From the NCBI GenBank assembly GCA_946413525.1, contig CAMKKZ010000007.1, positions 62,001-126,000 of the forward strand: a stretch of DNA of 64,000 nt, written 5' to 3'. Numbering within the stretch: the stretch's first letter is position 1; each line of letters starts with the position of its first letter. Under the pieces are notes generated by a model that had not been told where the DNA came from, made no database searches, and worked only from the letters and a program-made list of their open reading frames with translations. Position numbers and translations under genes: made by a program. This stretch comes from an uncultured Oribacterium sp. (lineage in GTDB: Bacteria > Bacillota > Clostridia > Lachnospirales > Lachnospiraceae). This document shows positions 34,169 through 43,058 of the stretch, in pieces.

Positions 34169-36427
34169 TCACCCGTGCGCCCTTTGAATCTCCAGGACAC
34201 CATTGATTTTCCGGAGTTTTGTAACCAGATTCCTAAGCTCCAGCAAATCATGCACGTCGAAAGCCACCTCGATATTCGCCTTTCCTGACTTGGCAACCCT
34301 GCAGCTCAATCCCTTGATATCAATATTCGAATCGGAAAATGTCTTGGAAATGTCCACCATCTGCCCCATTCGGTTGCTTGTGACAAGCTGCAGCATCGTC
34401 GCGAAGGTCTCTCCGGATGTATCCGTACGCCATTCCACATCGATGAGCCGGTCCTTTTCATCCTGAGGAACCCCGATCAGGCTGTTGCAATCCGTACGAT
34501 GCACCGTGATTCCGCGTCCCCTGGTGATGAAGCCGATAATCTCGTCCCCCGGGACAGGGGTACAGCATTTCGCGTAATGGACGGCAAGCCCCTCGACCCC
34601 ATGAACAACCACGCCGGAATTGCTTTTCCGGATGAACGCCGGCTTACTCGTCATCTCCCGGATGTTATTAAGCACAGAGGCATCATCCGTATTGCTGTCC
34701 TCGGCCTTTTTCTTGAGATCAATAAGCCTTGTCACTACCTGAGATTCCTTAAGGCCGCCCCTCCCTACGGATGCCAGGACAGAATTCCAGTCCGTATAAC
34801 TGAAACGTTTTACGACGTTTTCGAGAAATTCCGGCTTTGTCAGTTCGGATAAGGCATAGCCCCTGGATTTCGCGTTCTTCTCCAGTATTTCCTTTCCGCG
34901 TTCGATATTTTCTTCTTTCTGCTCATGCTTGAACCATTGATTGATCTTGCTCCTGGCCTGGGTGGACTTGACGATCTTCAGCCAGTCCCTGGAAGGACCC
35001 CTGCAATTTTGCGAAGTCTGGATTTCAACCCTGTCGCCGTTTTGCAGCTTGTATTCGATGGGCACGATCCTGTCATTCACCTTGGCCCCGGTCATACGGT
35101 TCCCGACAGCGGAATGTATGGCATAGGCAAAATCAATGGTGCAGGAACCGACCGGAAGTGTTTTTACATCGCCGTTCGGCGTAAAGCAGTACACGTTCTC
35201 ATTGAAAAGGCTGAGATCCGACTTTACCATGTCAATGAACTCTCTGGAATCCGACTCGTCCCTTTGCCATTCCAGAATCTGATGAAGCCATCGCATCTTT
35301 TCAAGCTCGCTGTCGGATACCTTTTCCTTCGAACCCTTCTCTTTGTATTTCCAATGGGCAGCAATGCCGAACTCCGCTGTACGGTGCATTTCAAAGGTCC
35401 GGATCTGTATTTCGAAAGGCACCCCGTCCGAACCAATGACAGTGGTATGAAGCGACTGGTACATATTCGGCTTCGGCATGGCGATATAATCCTTGAACCT
35501 GCCTGGGATAGGCATGTACATCTTGTGGATCACGCCAAGGACCGCGTAGCAGTCACGTACCGATTCTACAAGTGCGCGAACGGCAAAAAGGTCGTATATC
35601 TCATCAATCGTTTTGTTCTGATTGACCATCTTCCTGTAAATGGAAAAAAAATGCTTGACGCGTCCGCTGAGCTCAGCCTGAATGCCAATCTCCCTGACGT
35701 GTTCATCGACCTCCTTCACGATGCTCTCTATTCTCTTCTCCCTGGCTTCTTTCTTGAGGTGCACCTTTTCCGCAAGGTCGTAATACACCTCCGGCTTCAG
35801 ATACTTTAAGGAAAGGTCGTCCATTTCCGTCTTGATCCGGCTGATGCCCAGACGATCCGCCAGAGGGGAGTAAATTTCCAGAGACTCCCTGGCTTTTTCG
35901 ATCCTTTTCTCCGGCGTCTGGTATTCAAGGGTCCGTAGGTTATGAAGGCGGTCAGCCAGCTTGATAATGATGACGCGGATATCCCTTGCCATGGAAACGA
36001 ACATTTTCCGTAGGTTTTCGGCCTGCACTACCACCTTGTCCGTCTTAATATTCAACTGCGTCAGCTTGGTCACCCCGTCCACCAGGACGGCCACATCCTC
36101 ATTGAATTCCTTTGCCACCTCCCCAAGGGTCATCCCGGTATCCTCGACCACATCATGCAGAAGTCCTGCCGCAATGGTTTCCTTGTCCATTTCCAGGTCG
36201 GCCAGGATGATGGCCACACAGAGGGGATGGATAATGTACGGTTCCCCTGATTTCCTCCTTTGATCCTTATGCTGCTCTTTGGCAACCCTGTAGGCCTTCT
36301 CGATCATGCTAAAATCTTCGGAAGGATGGTAGCGGGCAATTGCGTATATGAGCCTTTCAAAAAGGACTTCCGGCGGCGTTCTGTCTGCTGGTCTTTCCAA
36401 AATATTTGTCTCCATTTTCTCTGCCAT
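34169..36427 (-). CDS. relA: bifunctional (p)ppGpp synthetase/hydrolase
   Basis: Rel enzyme of the stringent response. HD hydrolase domain with HDVVEDTG (about residue 90), synthetase domain (IAMPKPNMYQSLHT, GIAAHWKYKE), TGS domain (VYCFTPNGDVKTLPVGS), zinc-finger/CC domain (HYAKCCTPVPGDEIIGF) and C-terminal ACT. 752 aa, full length. AGGAAGGAGGTAGATT precedes the ATG. Promoter at 36654-36683 and a roughly 220-nt leader containing a family-E palindrome. The usual neighbour dtd is absent. Confidence 0.96.
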   Translation of the reverse strand: MAEKMETNILERPADRTPPEVLFERLIYAIARYHPSEDFSMIEKAYRVAKEQHKDQRRKSGEPYIIHPLCVAIILADLEMDKETIAAGLLHDVVEDTGMTLGEVAKEFNEDVAVLVDGVTKLTQLNIKTDKVVVQAENLRKMFVSMARDIRVIIIKLADRLHNLRTLEYQTPEKRIEKARESLEIYSPLADRLGISRIKTEMDDLSLKYLKPEVYYDLAEKVHLKKEAREKRIESIVKEVDEHVREIGIQAELSGRVKHFFSIYRKMVNQNKTIDEIYDLFAVRALVESVRDCYAVLGVIHKMYMPIPGRFKDYIAMPKPNMYQSLHTTVIGSDGVPFEIQIRTFEMHRTAEFGIAAHWKYKEKGSKEKVSDSELEKMRWLHQILEWQRDESDSREFIDMVKSDLSLFNENVYCFTPNGDVKTLPVGSCTIDFAYAIHSAVGNRMTGAKVNDRIVPIEYKLQNGDRVEIQTSQNCRGPSRDWLKIVKSTQARSKINQWFKHEQKEENIERGKEILEKNAKSRGYALSELTKPEFLENVVKRFSYTDWNSVLASVGRGGLKESQVVTRLIDLKKKAEDSNTDDASVLNNIREMTSKPAFIRKSNSGVVVHGVEGLAVHYAKCCTPVPGDEIIGFITRGRGITVHRTDCNSLIGVPQDEKDRLIDVEWRTDTSGETFATMLQLVTSNRMGQMVDISKTFSDSNIDIKGLSCRVAKSGKANIEVAFDVHDLLELRNLVTKLRKINGVLEIQRAHG

Positions 36428-36524
36428 AATCTACCTCCTTCCTGTTTCAATAAAAAACCCGGCATCTTTTCATCTCAATCTGTTCACCTGGCACATTGCG
36501 TTTTTTGTGAGGAGTAAAAAAGCT

Positions 36525-36606
36525 GAAAAGCAAGCCTCGGGGAGAATCGGAATACGCGCTAATGCTGCGCCTGATAAGTGACCGTTCAGCCTGGCTGAAC
36601 GGTCAC
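36525..36606 (-). repeat. family-E palindromic element in the relA leader
   Basis: GAAAAGCAAGCCTCGGGGAG..TCGGAATACGCGC..TGCGCC followed by a perfect 13-bp hairpin GTGACCGTTCAGC/GCTGAACGGTCAC (36578-36606). The same order with substitutions occurs at 41971-42050, in the same orientation upstream of pyrF. Confidence 0.75.
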
Positions 36607-36653
36607 AGAATTCAGCGGAATTAATAGCTGGGTTTTAAAAATATAATTTTTCG

Positions 36654-36683
36654 ATTATACCACATCATAGTTAGATTTGTCAA
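36654..36683 (-). promoter_or_regulatory. promoter of relA, at the pepP-like gene end
   Basis: Minus strand TTGACA (36683-36678), 18-nt spacer, TATAAT (36659-36654), both perfect consensus. The -35 lies inside the last codons of the aminopeptidase gene. Confidence 0.85.
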
Positions 36684-38508
36684 ACAAAAACATCGGTCTT
36701 GTGGCCTCTTTCAGCCACTCCAGCTCCTCCCCGGAAAAATAAGGGGAAAGATTATCAAAAACCTGCTTATGATAGGCATTCAGAAGGGAAAGGTCGTTTT
36801 GGGTCATGACGCCGGTATCCAGCGCGTCCAGGTCTATGGGACACATGGTCAGAAATTCAAAACGGAGGAATTCCCCATATTCGTTCTCAAAATCCGATTC
36901 ACATACCGTCAGGTTCTCCATTCTCACGCCATGCGAGCCCTCAATATATATTCCGGGCTCGTCAGAGGTGATATAACCGGGCCGGAAGGCTTCTGAATCC
37001 ATGCGCTCCGGAACAAGCCTGTAACGGATGCCATTCGGCCTCTCGTGCACGGAAAGGAGGTAGCCCACGCCATGCCCTGTACCATGGTTGTAATTCAGCC
37101 CTTCCCTCCAGAACAGCTCCCGGGCGGCATAGTCAAAGCTCACCCCGCTGGCCCCCCGCAATATGCGGACATCCCCCAGACGGAGCATGGCCCGCACCAC
37201 CATGGTGTAATGTTTACGTTCCTCCTCTGTTACAGGACCCATGGCAATAGTCCTTGTTATATCCGTCGTCCCTTCAAGATAATGTCCGCCGGAATCCACC
37301 AGGTACAGGCCCCTTGGAAGGATTTCCACCTCAGGATCCTCCGAAGGGGAATAATGCGGCAGAGCGGCGTTCTTTCCATATGCCGAAATTGTCGGGAAGC
37401 TCAGCTCCAGGAAGCCTTCCTGCTCAGAACGAAGCCGGAAGAGGTAATCCGCCCCTGTCACCTCGCTGAGCCGGTCCGCCCGGAGCACATCCCTGGCCCA
37501 CTGGGTGAGCCTGCCATCCTTGAAGGCGTGTTTCAGGAAATAGCAATATTTTGTCATCGCGACGCCGTCCTTGATATGCGCGGCCCGCTCATTCCTGATT
37601 TCAGTTTCATTCTTGACGGCCTTTTCAGAGGAGCTTGGCAGGAAGCGGTCAATCACACTGCAGGACTCATTCAGGCATCGGAGCATGGCGTAATTTGTCT
37701 TGCCCTTTTCAAGAAGCACCGATTTGGAACAAAGCTCGGAGACCGCCTCATAAGCTTCCTCATAAGGCCTGAGCCGGACGCCAAGACCGGAAAGGTAATG
37801 AAGGACATTTTCATCAAAGCTTGCGGAATTGGCAAACAATACCGCGTCCTCCTTCAAAAGGAAATAAGCCAGGAATACAGGCGTATAGAGGATATCCCCG
37901 CCCCTGAGGTTCAGTATCCAGGCGATATCCTCAAGGCTTGTGATCAAATGGACATCCGCCCCTTCCTCCCTCATCTTCTTCCGAATATCCGAAATCTTTT
38001 CGGCAGCCGATCTTCCGGCCCATTTCTCGTCAAGGATGAAGACCGGTTCGGACGGCAGGGGCGGACGATTCTTCCAGATCCTTCCGACAAGATCTGTATC
38101 GTATTTAATAGAGGCGGATTTCTTTTTGGCTATCTCATCCAGCCTGCTTCCCAAAGACTCATCAACACATCTTCCATCGAATGAAAGGCAGCCGTGCTCA
38201 GGAAGGCAATCGGCTATATGGGAAGTCAGGGAAGGCACTCCCTTTTCCCCCATTTTCATAAGGCGGAAGCCGGATCCCCGGAGCTCCTGTTCCGCCTGGA
38301 TAAAGAACCTTCCGTCCGTAAAAAGCCAGGCATCCTCCATGCCCACCACGGCCTGTCCGCTCTCCCCGGTAAAGCCGGTCAGGAACTCCACAGCCTTGAA
38401 GTATGGGGCGACATATTCACTCTGGTGGAAATCATCCATGGGGACAAGGCAAAGGTCTATCCCGAGCCTCTCCATTTCTCTCCTGAGTTCAAGCAATTCC
38501 TTCCTCAT
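36655..38508 (-). CDS. M24B Xaa-Pro aminopeptidase (three-domain type)
   Basis: Metallo-aminopeptidase releasing N-terminal residues before proline. Two N-terminal creatinase-like domains (to about residue 310) and a C-terminal pita-bread domain with metal ligands in YLVDSGGHYLEGTTDITR, GTGHGVGYLLSVHE and ITSDEPGIY. 617 aa, like eukaryotic-type APP1. Start 38508 (MRKELLELRR, AAGGGGAAGGG upstream) chosen over the GTG at 38526. Cytosolic; no signal peptide. Its leader holds the nested palindrome of family D. Confidence 0.92.
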   Translation of the reverse strand: MRKELLELRREMERLGIDLCLVPMDDFHQSEYVAPYFKAVEFLTGFTGESGQAVVGMEDAWLFTDGRFFIQAEQELRGSGFRLMKMGEKGVPSLTSHIADCLPEHGCLSFDGRCVDESLGSRLDEIAKKKSASIKYDTDLVGRIWKNRPPLPSEPVFILDEKWAGRSAAEKISDIRKKMREEGADVHLITSLEDIAWILNLRGGDILYTPVFLAYFLLKEDAVLFANSASFDENVLHYLSGLGVRLRPYEEAYEAVSELCSKSVLLEKGKTNYAMLRCLNESCSVIDRFLPSSSEKAVKNETEIRNERAAHIKDGVAMTKYCYFLKHAFKDGRLTQWARDVLRADRLSEVTGADYLFRLRSEQEGFLELSFPTISAYGKNAALPHYSPSEDPEVEILPRGLYLVDSGGHYLEGTTDITRTIAMGPVTEEERKHYTMVVRAMLRLGDVRILRGASGVSFDYAARELFWREGLNYNHGTGHGVGYLLSVHERPNGIRYRLVPERMDSEAFRPGYITSDEPGIYIEGSHGVRMENLTVCESDFENEYGEFLRFEFLTMCPIDLDALDTGVMTQNDLSLLNAYHKQVFDNLSPYFSGEELEWLKEATRPMFLFDKSNYDVV

Positions 38509-38532
38509 TAACCCTTCCCCTTTCACATTTTT

Positions 38533-38726
38533 CCACCTGTACGGTTGCCATCCAAAGCGATATTTTGATACGGTTTACCGTAATCAAAATATCGCTTTGG
38601 ATGAGCAACCTACCCCTAAATGAGCAAAACGATTTGCGAAGCAAATCTTTAAGCACGCGAAGCGGGCGGTTTTGCGAATTTAGGGGTATTCAGAATGGCC
38701 TTTAGGCCATTCAACCGTACAGGTGG
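38533..38726 (-). repeat. family-D nested multi-arm palindrome
   Basis: A 194-bp element closed by a perfect 15-bp outer stem CCACCTGTACGGTTG/CAACCGTACAGGTGG. Inside are three arms: a 25-bp hairpin starting ATCCAAAGCGATATTTTGAT (38550-38602), a long stem TACCCCTAAAT/ATTTAGGGGTA with GCAAAAC/GTTTTGC (38611-38688) that contains GATTTGCGAAGCAAATC, and GAATGGCCT/AGGCCATTC (38693-38712). It lies 24 nt upstream of the aminopeptidase start. Confidence 0.92.
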
Positions 38727-38797
38727 ACATTTTTTGAAAAATCATGTCCCTTGCTGTCTCTTTGATTATAGGCTTTTACAGGCTTTGAACGCGGCGT

Positions 38798-39241
38798 CTA
38801 TCCAGGCAGCAGGTCAAACTCCTTCCTTTTCACGACAGTGTCACAGTAGATGCAGCGGTACATCCTTTTTTCCCGGTTCGATATTTGAAAAATGTGGGGC
38901 AGCTCCTGTTCCGTAGAGGTAATGCACCGGGGGTTCCTGCATTTCAATACATTTTCAAGGGTTTCCGGCGGCTCCAGATTTTCCTTCCTGACCAGTTTCC
39001 CGTCCCTTATATAATTCACGGTAATCCCGGGGTCTATATATCCAAGCACATCCAGGTCCAGGTCTATGGTCTCGGAAATCTTGACAATATCCTTCCTCCC
39101 CATTTTGCCGGAAGAACAGTTCTGGATCAAAGCCACCTGGCTCTGCAGCTTTCCGAGGCCAAGGTATCTGTAAACAAGCATGCTCCTCCCCGCCTTAATG
39201 TGGTCAAGCACGATCCCGTTTTCAATGCCGTCTATATTCAT
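38798..39241 (-). CDS. pyrI: aspartate carbamoyltransferase regulatory chain
   Basis: Regulatory subunit of aspartate transcarbamoylase, binding nucleotide effectors. Starts MNIDGIENGIVLDHIKAG, the usual PyrI opening; the C-terminal zinc site has CRNPRCI and RCIYC. 147 aa from the ATG at 39241, GGGGAGG nine bases upstream; the track extension is rejected. 19 nt after pyrB. Confidence 0.94.
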   Translation of the reverse strand: MNIDGIENGIVLDHIKAGRSMLVYRYLGLGKLQSQVALIQNCSSGKMGRKDIVKISETIDLDLDVLGYIDPGITVNYIRDGKLVRKENLEPPETLENVLKCRNPRCITSTEQELPHIFQISNREKRMYRCIYCDTVVKRKEFDLLPG

Positions 39242-39260
39242 GAAATTCAACCTCCCCTCT

Positions 39261-40190
39261 TCATCCTTTATCCAGCCCGAGCAGGAAAAGGATAAGGGCC
39301 ATGCGCATCTGCTTGCCACACAGGGTTTGATAAAAATACTTTGCCCTTGGATCCTTGTCCACCTGCACGGAAATCTCATTCACCCTTGGAAGCGGGTGGA
39401 GAATGGCCAGGTCCTCACGGGATTTCAGCAGCTTTTCAGGAGTCAGGATATAGCTGTCCTTCAGCCGCAGATAATCCTCCTCATTGAAAAACCTTTCCTT
39501 TTGCACCCTGGTCATATACAGAATATCCAGATCGGGAATAGCCTCCTCAAGGGAGTTCACCTCCTGATAGAGGACCCCCGACTTCTCCAGTTTTTCGAGC
39601 TCATAAAACGGCAGCCTGAGTTCCTCCGGGGAAATCAGCACGTATCGGTTTCCCGGGTAACGCAGCATGGCATCGATCAGGGAATGGACGGTCCGACCGA
39701 ATTTCAGGTCACCGCATAAGCCCAGTGTCAATCCTTCCAGCCTCCCCCTTGTGCGCCGTATGGTAAGGAGATCCGCCAGCGTCTGGGTAGGGTGAAAATG
39801 TCCGCCGTCCCCCGCGTTGATAAAAGGGACAGAGGCATTCTGAACAGCCACTACCGGGGCGCCTTCCTTGGGATGCCGCATCACGATAATGTCGGCATAG
39901 TTCGATACGACGCGAATTGTATCCGCTACTGATTCACCCTTGGCAGCCGAGGAGGAATCCGCTCCGGCAAATCCCAGCACCTGCCCCCCCAGTTCCAGCA
40001 TGGCGGCCTCAAAGGAAAGCCTTGTCCTCGTGGATGGCTCGTAAAACAATACAGCCAGCTTCCGATGGGCGCAGCATTCCTGAAATTTGCCGGGATCCGC
40101 CTCAATAGCATCCGCAAGCTCCATCAGATGGTTAATCTCATCCACTGAAAGATCCAATATATTGACAACAGAACGAATCTCCTTCCCCAT
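39261..40190 (-). CDS. pyrB: aspartate carbamoyltransferase catalytic chain
   Basis: Second step of UMP synthesis, joining carbamoyl phosphate and aspartate. Carbamoyl-phosphate site [16 protein letters not shown] (residues 49-64), the [17 protein letters not shown] segment with the catalytic His, and the end HPLPRVNEI. 309 aa. GGAGGGAAA precedes the ATG and two tandem family-A repeats lie immediately upstream. Confidence 0.96.
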   Translation of the reverse strand: MGKEIRSVVNILDLSVDEINHLMELADAIEADPGKFQECCAHRKLAVLFYEPSTRTRLSFEAAMLELGGQVLGFAGADSSSAAKGESVADTIRVVSNYADIIVMRHPKEGAPVVAVQNASVPFINAGDGGHFHPTQTLADLLTIRRTRGRLEGLTLGLCGDLKFGRTVHSLIDAMLRYPGNRYVLISPEELRLPFYELEKLEKSGVLYQEVNSLEEAIPDLDILYMTRVQKERFFNEEDYLRLKDSYILTPEKLLKSREDLAILHPLPRVNEISVQVDKDPRAKYFYQTLCGKQMRMALILFLLGLDKG

Positions 40191-40199
40191 TTTCCCTCC

Positions 40200-40335
40200 A
40201 TATCAAATTGGTTTTTGACCATTCTGATTCCGTGACAAAGCGATACGGCATCGTATCTTAATTAAAGTTATTCAAATGGTTTTTTGCCATTTTAATTGCC
40301 GACAAACGGTTGTTGCAGCGAAAGCTATACGGCCC
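40200..40335 (-). repeat. family-A repeat, two tandem 69-bp copies upstream of pyrB
   Basis: Hairpin starts at 40203 and 40272, 69 bp apart. First copy: TATCAAATTGG..GACCATTCTGATTC..GTGACAAAG with second hairpin GATAC-GGCATC-GTATC. The second copy is more eroded and its end (GCTATACGGCC) provides the last codons and stop of pyrE. Confidence 0.85.
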
Positions 40336-41062
40336 CGATCCATGACTGATCCGAAGGATTGTCCCGAAAATGAAGAAGCCTCTCCACGTCCTCCGGGCGG
40401 ATATAACCCTCTTCCGCAGCCACCTTTGCCAGGGTGTCAAGGTCGCAGAGGCTATGGTTTTTGACCCGGGCGGATTCCAGCCTTTCAAGCCCTTTTTTCA
40501 TCCCATAGGTAAAGATGCTCACAATGCCCAGCACCTCCGCCCCGGCATCCCGCAGCGCTTCCACGCATTCCAGAACAGACCCGCCCGTTGATATCAAATC
40601 CTCTATCACAACAACCTTTTCGGATTTTTCCAGCCTCCCCTCTATACGGTTCTGCCGCCCATGATCCTTTGCCGACCCCCGGACATATCCCATGGGCAGG
40701 CCCAAAATCTCCGCGGCAATGGCCGCGTGGGGTATGCCGGCAGTTGATGTACCAAAAAGCGCCTCAGCCTCCGGATAAAGCTCCCTGACCATGCCCGCAA
40801 TGGAATGTTCGATCATAGACCGGACCTCCGGGTAAGCAAGCGTAAGACGATTGTCGCAATATATCGGCGAAAGGATGCCCGAAGCCCAGGTGAATGGTTC
40901 ATCAGGCCTTAAAAATACCGCTCGTATGGAAAGCAGCCCTTTCGCTATTTCCACCCCGGTCCTTACAGTTACAGACCGATCCGATTCCTGATCAAAGGAA
41001 TTACCATCACTTGTAAATGCTTTGCTTCCACCTGATTCTCCCGAAAGGGCAGACTCATTCAT
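40325..41062 (-). CDS. pyrE: orotate phosphoribosyltransferase
   Basis: Converts orotate and PRPP to OMP. PRPP-binding motif VVVIEDLISTGGSV near residue 145-158, core start IAKGLLSIRAVFLRPDEPFTWASG. A Ser/Gly-rich N-terminal extension of about 33 residues precedes the core and is not family-like. The ATG at 41062 has AGGGAG at a wide spacing (about 11); the track start 11 codons upstream has a weaker site. The stop lies in a family-A repeat. 19 nt from the pyrF stop region. Confidence 0.92.
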   Translation of the reverse strand: MNESALSGESGGSKAFTSDGNSFDQESDRSVTVRTGVEIAKGLLSIRAVFLRPDEPFTWASGILSPIYCDNRLTLAYPEVRSMIEHSIAGMVRELYPEAEALFGTSTAGIPHAAIAAEILGLPMGYVRGSAKDHGRQNRIEGRLEKSEKVVVIEDLISTGGSVLECVEALRDAGAEVLGIVSIFTYGMKKGLERLESARVKNHSLCDLDTLAKVAAEEGYIRPEDVERLLHFRDNPSDQSWIGAV

Positions 41063-41113
41063 AATAGCTTTTTCTCCCTCTTTTCTATCCATCATGACAT
41101 TCCCAATAAATGT

Positions 41114-41818
41114 TCAATCAACGAAATCACGAACTGCCCGGTCATAGGCCGCGACCGGATCTTTAGACGCGGTAATGGAACGCCCCACCACAATATAATC
41201 TGAGCCCAGCTCCTTTGCCCTGGCCGGAGTTGTGACCCTTGCCTGGTCATCCCGTCCATCCTCTGAGAAACGTATGCCCGGTGTGATGGTCAGAAAATCC
41301 TTTCCGCATTCCCGGTGCACCTTTTCCGCCTCCAAAGGCGAACAGACAACCCCGTCCAGTCCTGCTTCGCAGGCGTTTTTGGCAAACGCGGCCGCCGCGT
41401 CCCCAAGAGGCATGTCCACCAGCATTTCCTTTTTTAACTTTTCCTCGCTTATAGAAGTCAGAACAGTAACCGCGATCAGAAGCGGCCTCGTTCCATCCTC
41501 CCTGATCAGGCCCTCCCGCGCGGCCCGCATCATTTCCTTTGTTCCCGCAGCGTGAACATTCGCCATGTCCACCCCCAGAGAACTCAGGGAGCGCATGCCG
41601 CCCTTTACCGTGTTCGGGATATCATGAAGCTTCAAATCCAGAAAAACAGGAAGTCCGCGCCTTTTCAGCTCGCGTACGATTTCGGGACCTTCGGCATAAA
41701 ACAGCTCCATTCCCACCTTCACAAAAGGCTTCCTCTCCGCCCGCGTGAATTTATCCAAAAAATGGAAGCATTCCTCTCCCGAAGGAAAATCCAAAGCAAT
41801 GATTACGTCCTTTCCCAT
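41114..41818 (-). CDS. pyrF: orotidine 5'-phosphate decarboxylase
   Basis: Last step of UMP synthesis. Catalytic FLDLKLHDIPNTV near residue 56-68 and ALDFPSGEE near the N-terminus; GSDYIVVGRSI phosphate site near the C-terminus. 234 aa from the ATG at 41818 with GGGGAG eight bases upstream. The track start at 41854 is rejected because its extra residues translate the family-A hairpin. Confidence 0.95.
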   Translation of the reverse strand: MGKDVIIALDFPSGEECFHFLDKFTRAERKPFVKVGMELFYAEGPEIVRELKRRGLPVFLDLKLHDIPNTVKGGMRSLSSLGVDMANVHAAGTKEMMRAAREGLIREDGTRPLLIAVTVLTSISEEKLKKEMLVDMPLGDAAAAFAKNACEAGLDGVVCSPLEAEKVHRECGKDFLTITPGIRFSEDGRDDQARVTTPARAKELGSDYIVVGRSITASKDPVAAYDRAVRDFVD

Positions 41819-41831
41819 ATCATCTTCTCCC

Positions 41832-41930
41832 CTATCAGAGTGGGTTTTGGCCACTCTGAGTTCATGACAAACCGATGCGGCATCGCATCAGCAAGGCTCC
41901 TTATAGAATGGGCTTTGGTTACTATTCAGT
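41832..41930 (-). repeat. family-A repeat upstream of pyrF
   Basis: CTATCAGAGTGGG..GGCCACTCTGAG hairpin, TTCATGACA box, then the second hairpin GATGC-GGCATC-GCATC (41832-41900). A degenerate second hairpin start follows (ATAGAATGGGCTTTGGTTACTATTCAG, to 41930). The hairpin ends within the bases next to the pyrF Shine-Dalgarno. Confidence 0.9.
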
Positions 41931-42070
41931 TAGCACCTCGCGCTTGCCGCGAGGTGCGTATGAAAGCGTAGAAAAGCGCGCCTCGGGCGTACTCGGAATG
42001 CGCAAGCGCCACGCCCGAGGCGTAACTGTTCAGCTTGACTGAACAGTCACGGGCTTTGCCTGCTCCCGTG
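41931..42070 (-). repeat. family-E multi-hairpin element upstream of pyrF
   Basis: GCACCTCGCG/CGCGAGGTGC, then GAAAAGCGCGCCTCGGGCG..CGCCCGAGGCG enclosing GAATGCGCAAGCGCC, then GTAACTGTTCAG/CTGAACAGTCAC (42022-42050), then CACGGG/CCCGTG. The central part aligns with the relA leader element at 36525. No gene between pyrD and pyrF. Confidence 0.8.
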
Positions 42071-42080
42071 TCTTTGCGCT

Positions 42081-43058
42081 TTACATAATGCCAATGATCT
42101 CTCGCAGACTTCGAATGCCCAGTTCCTCACATTTCCGGGGGAGATCCATGATGATGTCCCTGCAGGCAAAGGGGTTCCTCAGGTTTGCAGCCCCAATCTG
42201 GACGGCACTGGCACCGGCCATCATCATTTCGATAACGTCCTCCGAGCTGCTAATGCCGCCCATCCCGATCACAGGCACATCCACCGCCCTGGAAACCTGC
42301 CACACCATTCTGAGCGCCACGGGGAAAACAGCCGGGCCCGAAAGGCCGCCCGTTACGTTTTCAAGAACGGGTATCCTTTTCCTTAAGTCAATACGCATTC
42401 CCAGAAGGGTGTTGATAAGGCTGATGCCATCCGCGCCCGCATCCTCGGCAGCCCTGGCCATTTCACAGATATCCGTCACATTCGGGCTGAGCTTCACATA
42501 GACCGGCTTGGAGCAGGCCTTCCTGACTTCCCTGGTCACGAGAGAGATGTTGGACGCGCTGGTACCGAAAGCCATGCCGCCTCCACGGACATTAGGACAG
42601 GAAACATTCAGCTCGAGGATGCCGACGTTCGGCGCAGCATCCATCTTCACCGCCACGGCAACATACTCTTCTACGGAAAAGCCGGATATATTTGCTATGA
42701 CCGGCTTTTTATAATGTAAATAAAGCTCAGGAAGTTCCTCTGAAACGACCCTGTCTATCCCCGGGTTCTGAAGCCCTACTGAATTAAGCATCCCCGCTTC
42801 GCATTCAGCGATCCTGGGCAGAGGATTTCCGCCTCGTTCTTCCAGGGTAGTTCCCTTCACGGCGATAGAGCCCAGGATGTCAAGGTCATAGAGATCCCAG
42901 TATTCCCTCCCGTAGCCGAAAGTTCCTGATGCAGGTATGACCGGGTTGGAAAGAAGCAAGCCGGACAGGCTGGTGGAGATATCCACGGAACGAGCTTCCT
43001 CGCCTCCATTGGCGTTCCCGCCCTCCCTCCCGGGCATCGTGGTGGAAATGTCTACCAT
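42081..43058 (-). CDS. pyrD: dihydroorotate dehydrogenase B, catalytic subunit
   Basis: FMN enzyme oxidising dihydroorotate; with PyrK it uses NAD+ (class 1B). IPASGTFGYGREY, GNPLPRIAECEAGMLNSVGLQNPG, LNVSCPNVRGGG with the catalytic cysteine, and VIGMGGISSSEDV. 325 aa from the ATG at 43058 (AAAGGAGGATTTGTT upstream), overlapping the pyrK end by 7 nt; the track extension to 43142 is rejected. About 20 Gly/Asn-rich residues precede the core. Confidence 0.95.
   Translation of the reverse strand: MVDISTTMPGREGGNANGGEEARSVDISTSLSGLLLSNPVIPASGTFGYGREYWDLYDLDILGSIAVKGTTLEERGGNPLPRIAECEAGMLNSVGLQNPGIDRVVSEELPELYLHYKKPVIANISGFSVEEYVAVAVKMDAAPNVGILELNVSCPNVRGGGMAFGTSASNISLVTREVRKACSKPVYVKLSPNVTDICEMARAAEDAGADGISLINTLLGMRIDLRKRIPVLENVTGGLSGPAVFPVALRMVWQVSRAVDVPVIGMGGISSSEDVIEMMMAGASAVQIGAANLRNPFACRDIIMDLPRKCEELGIRSLREIIGIM

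Noticed and set aside
37045-38184. 379-aa plus-strand ORF opposite the aminopeptidase gene
   Set aside because: It lacks recognisable domains and a ribosome site, and the minus-strand gene has all M24 motifs.
41819-41854. N-terminal extension of PyrF in the track ORF
   Set aside because: The extra residues are the family-A hairpin read as codons; the next ATG has GGGGAG eight bases upstream.
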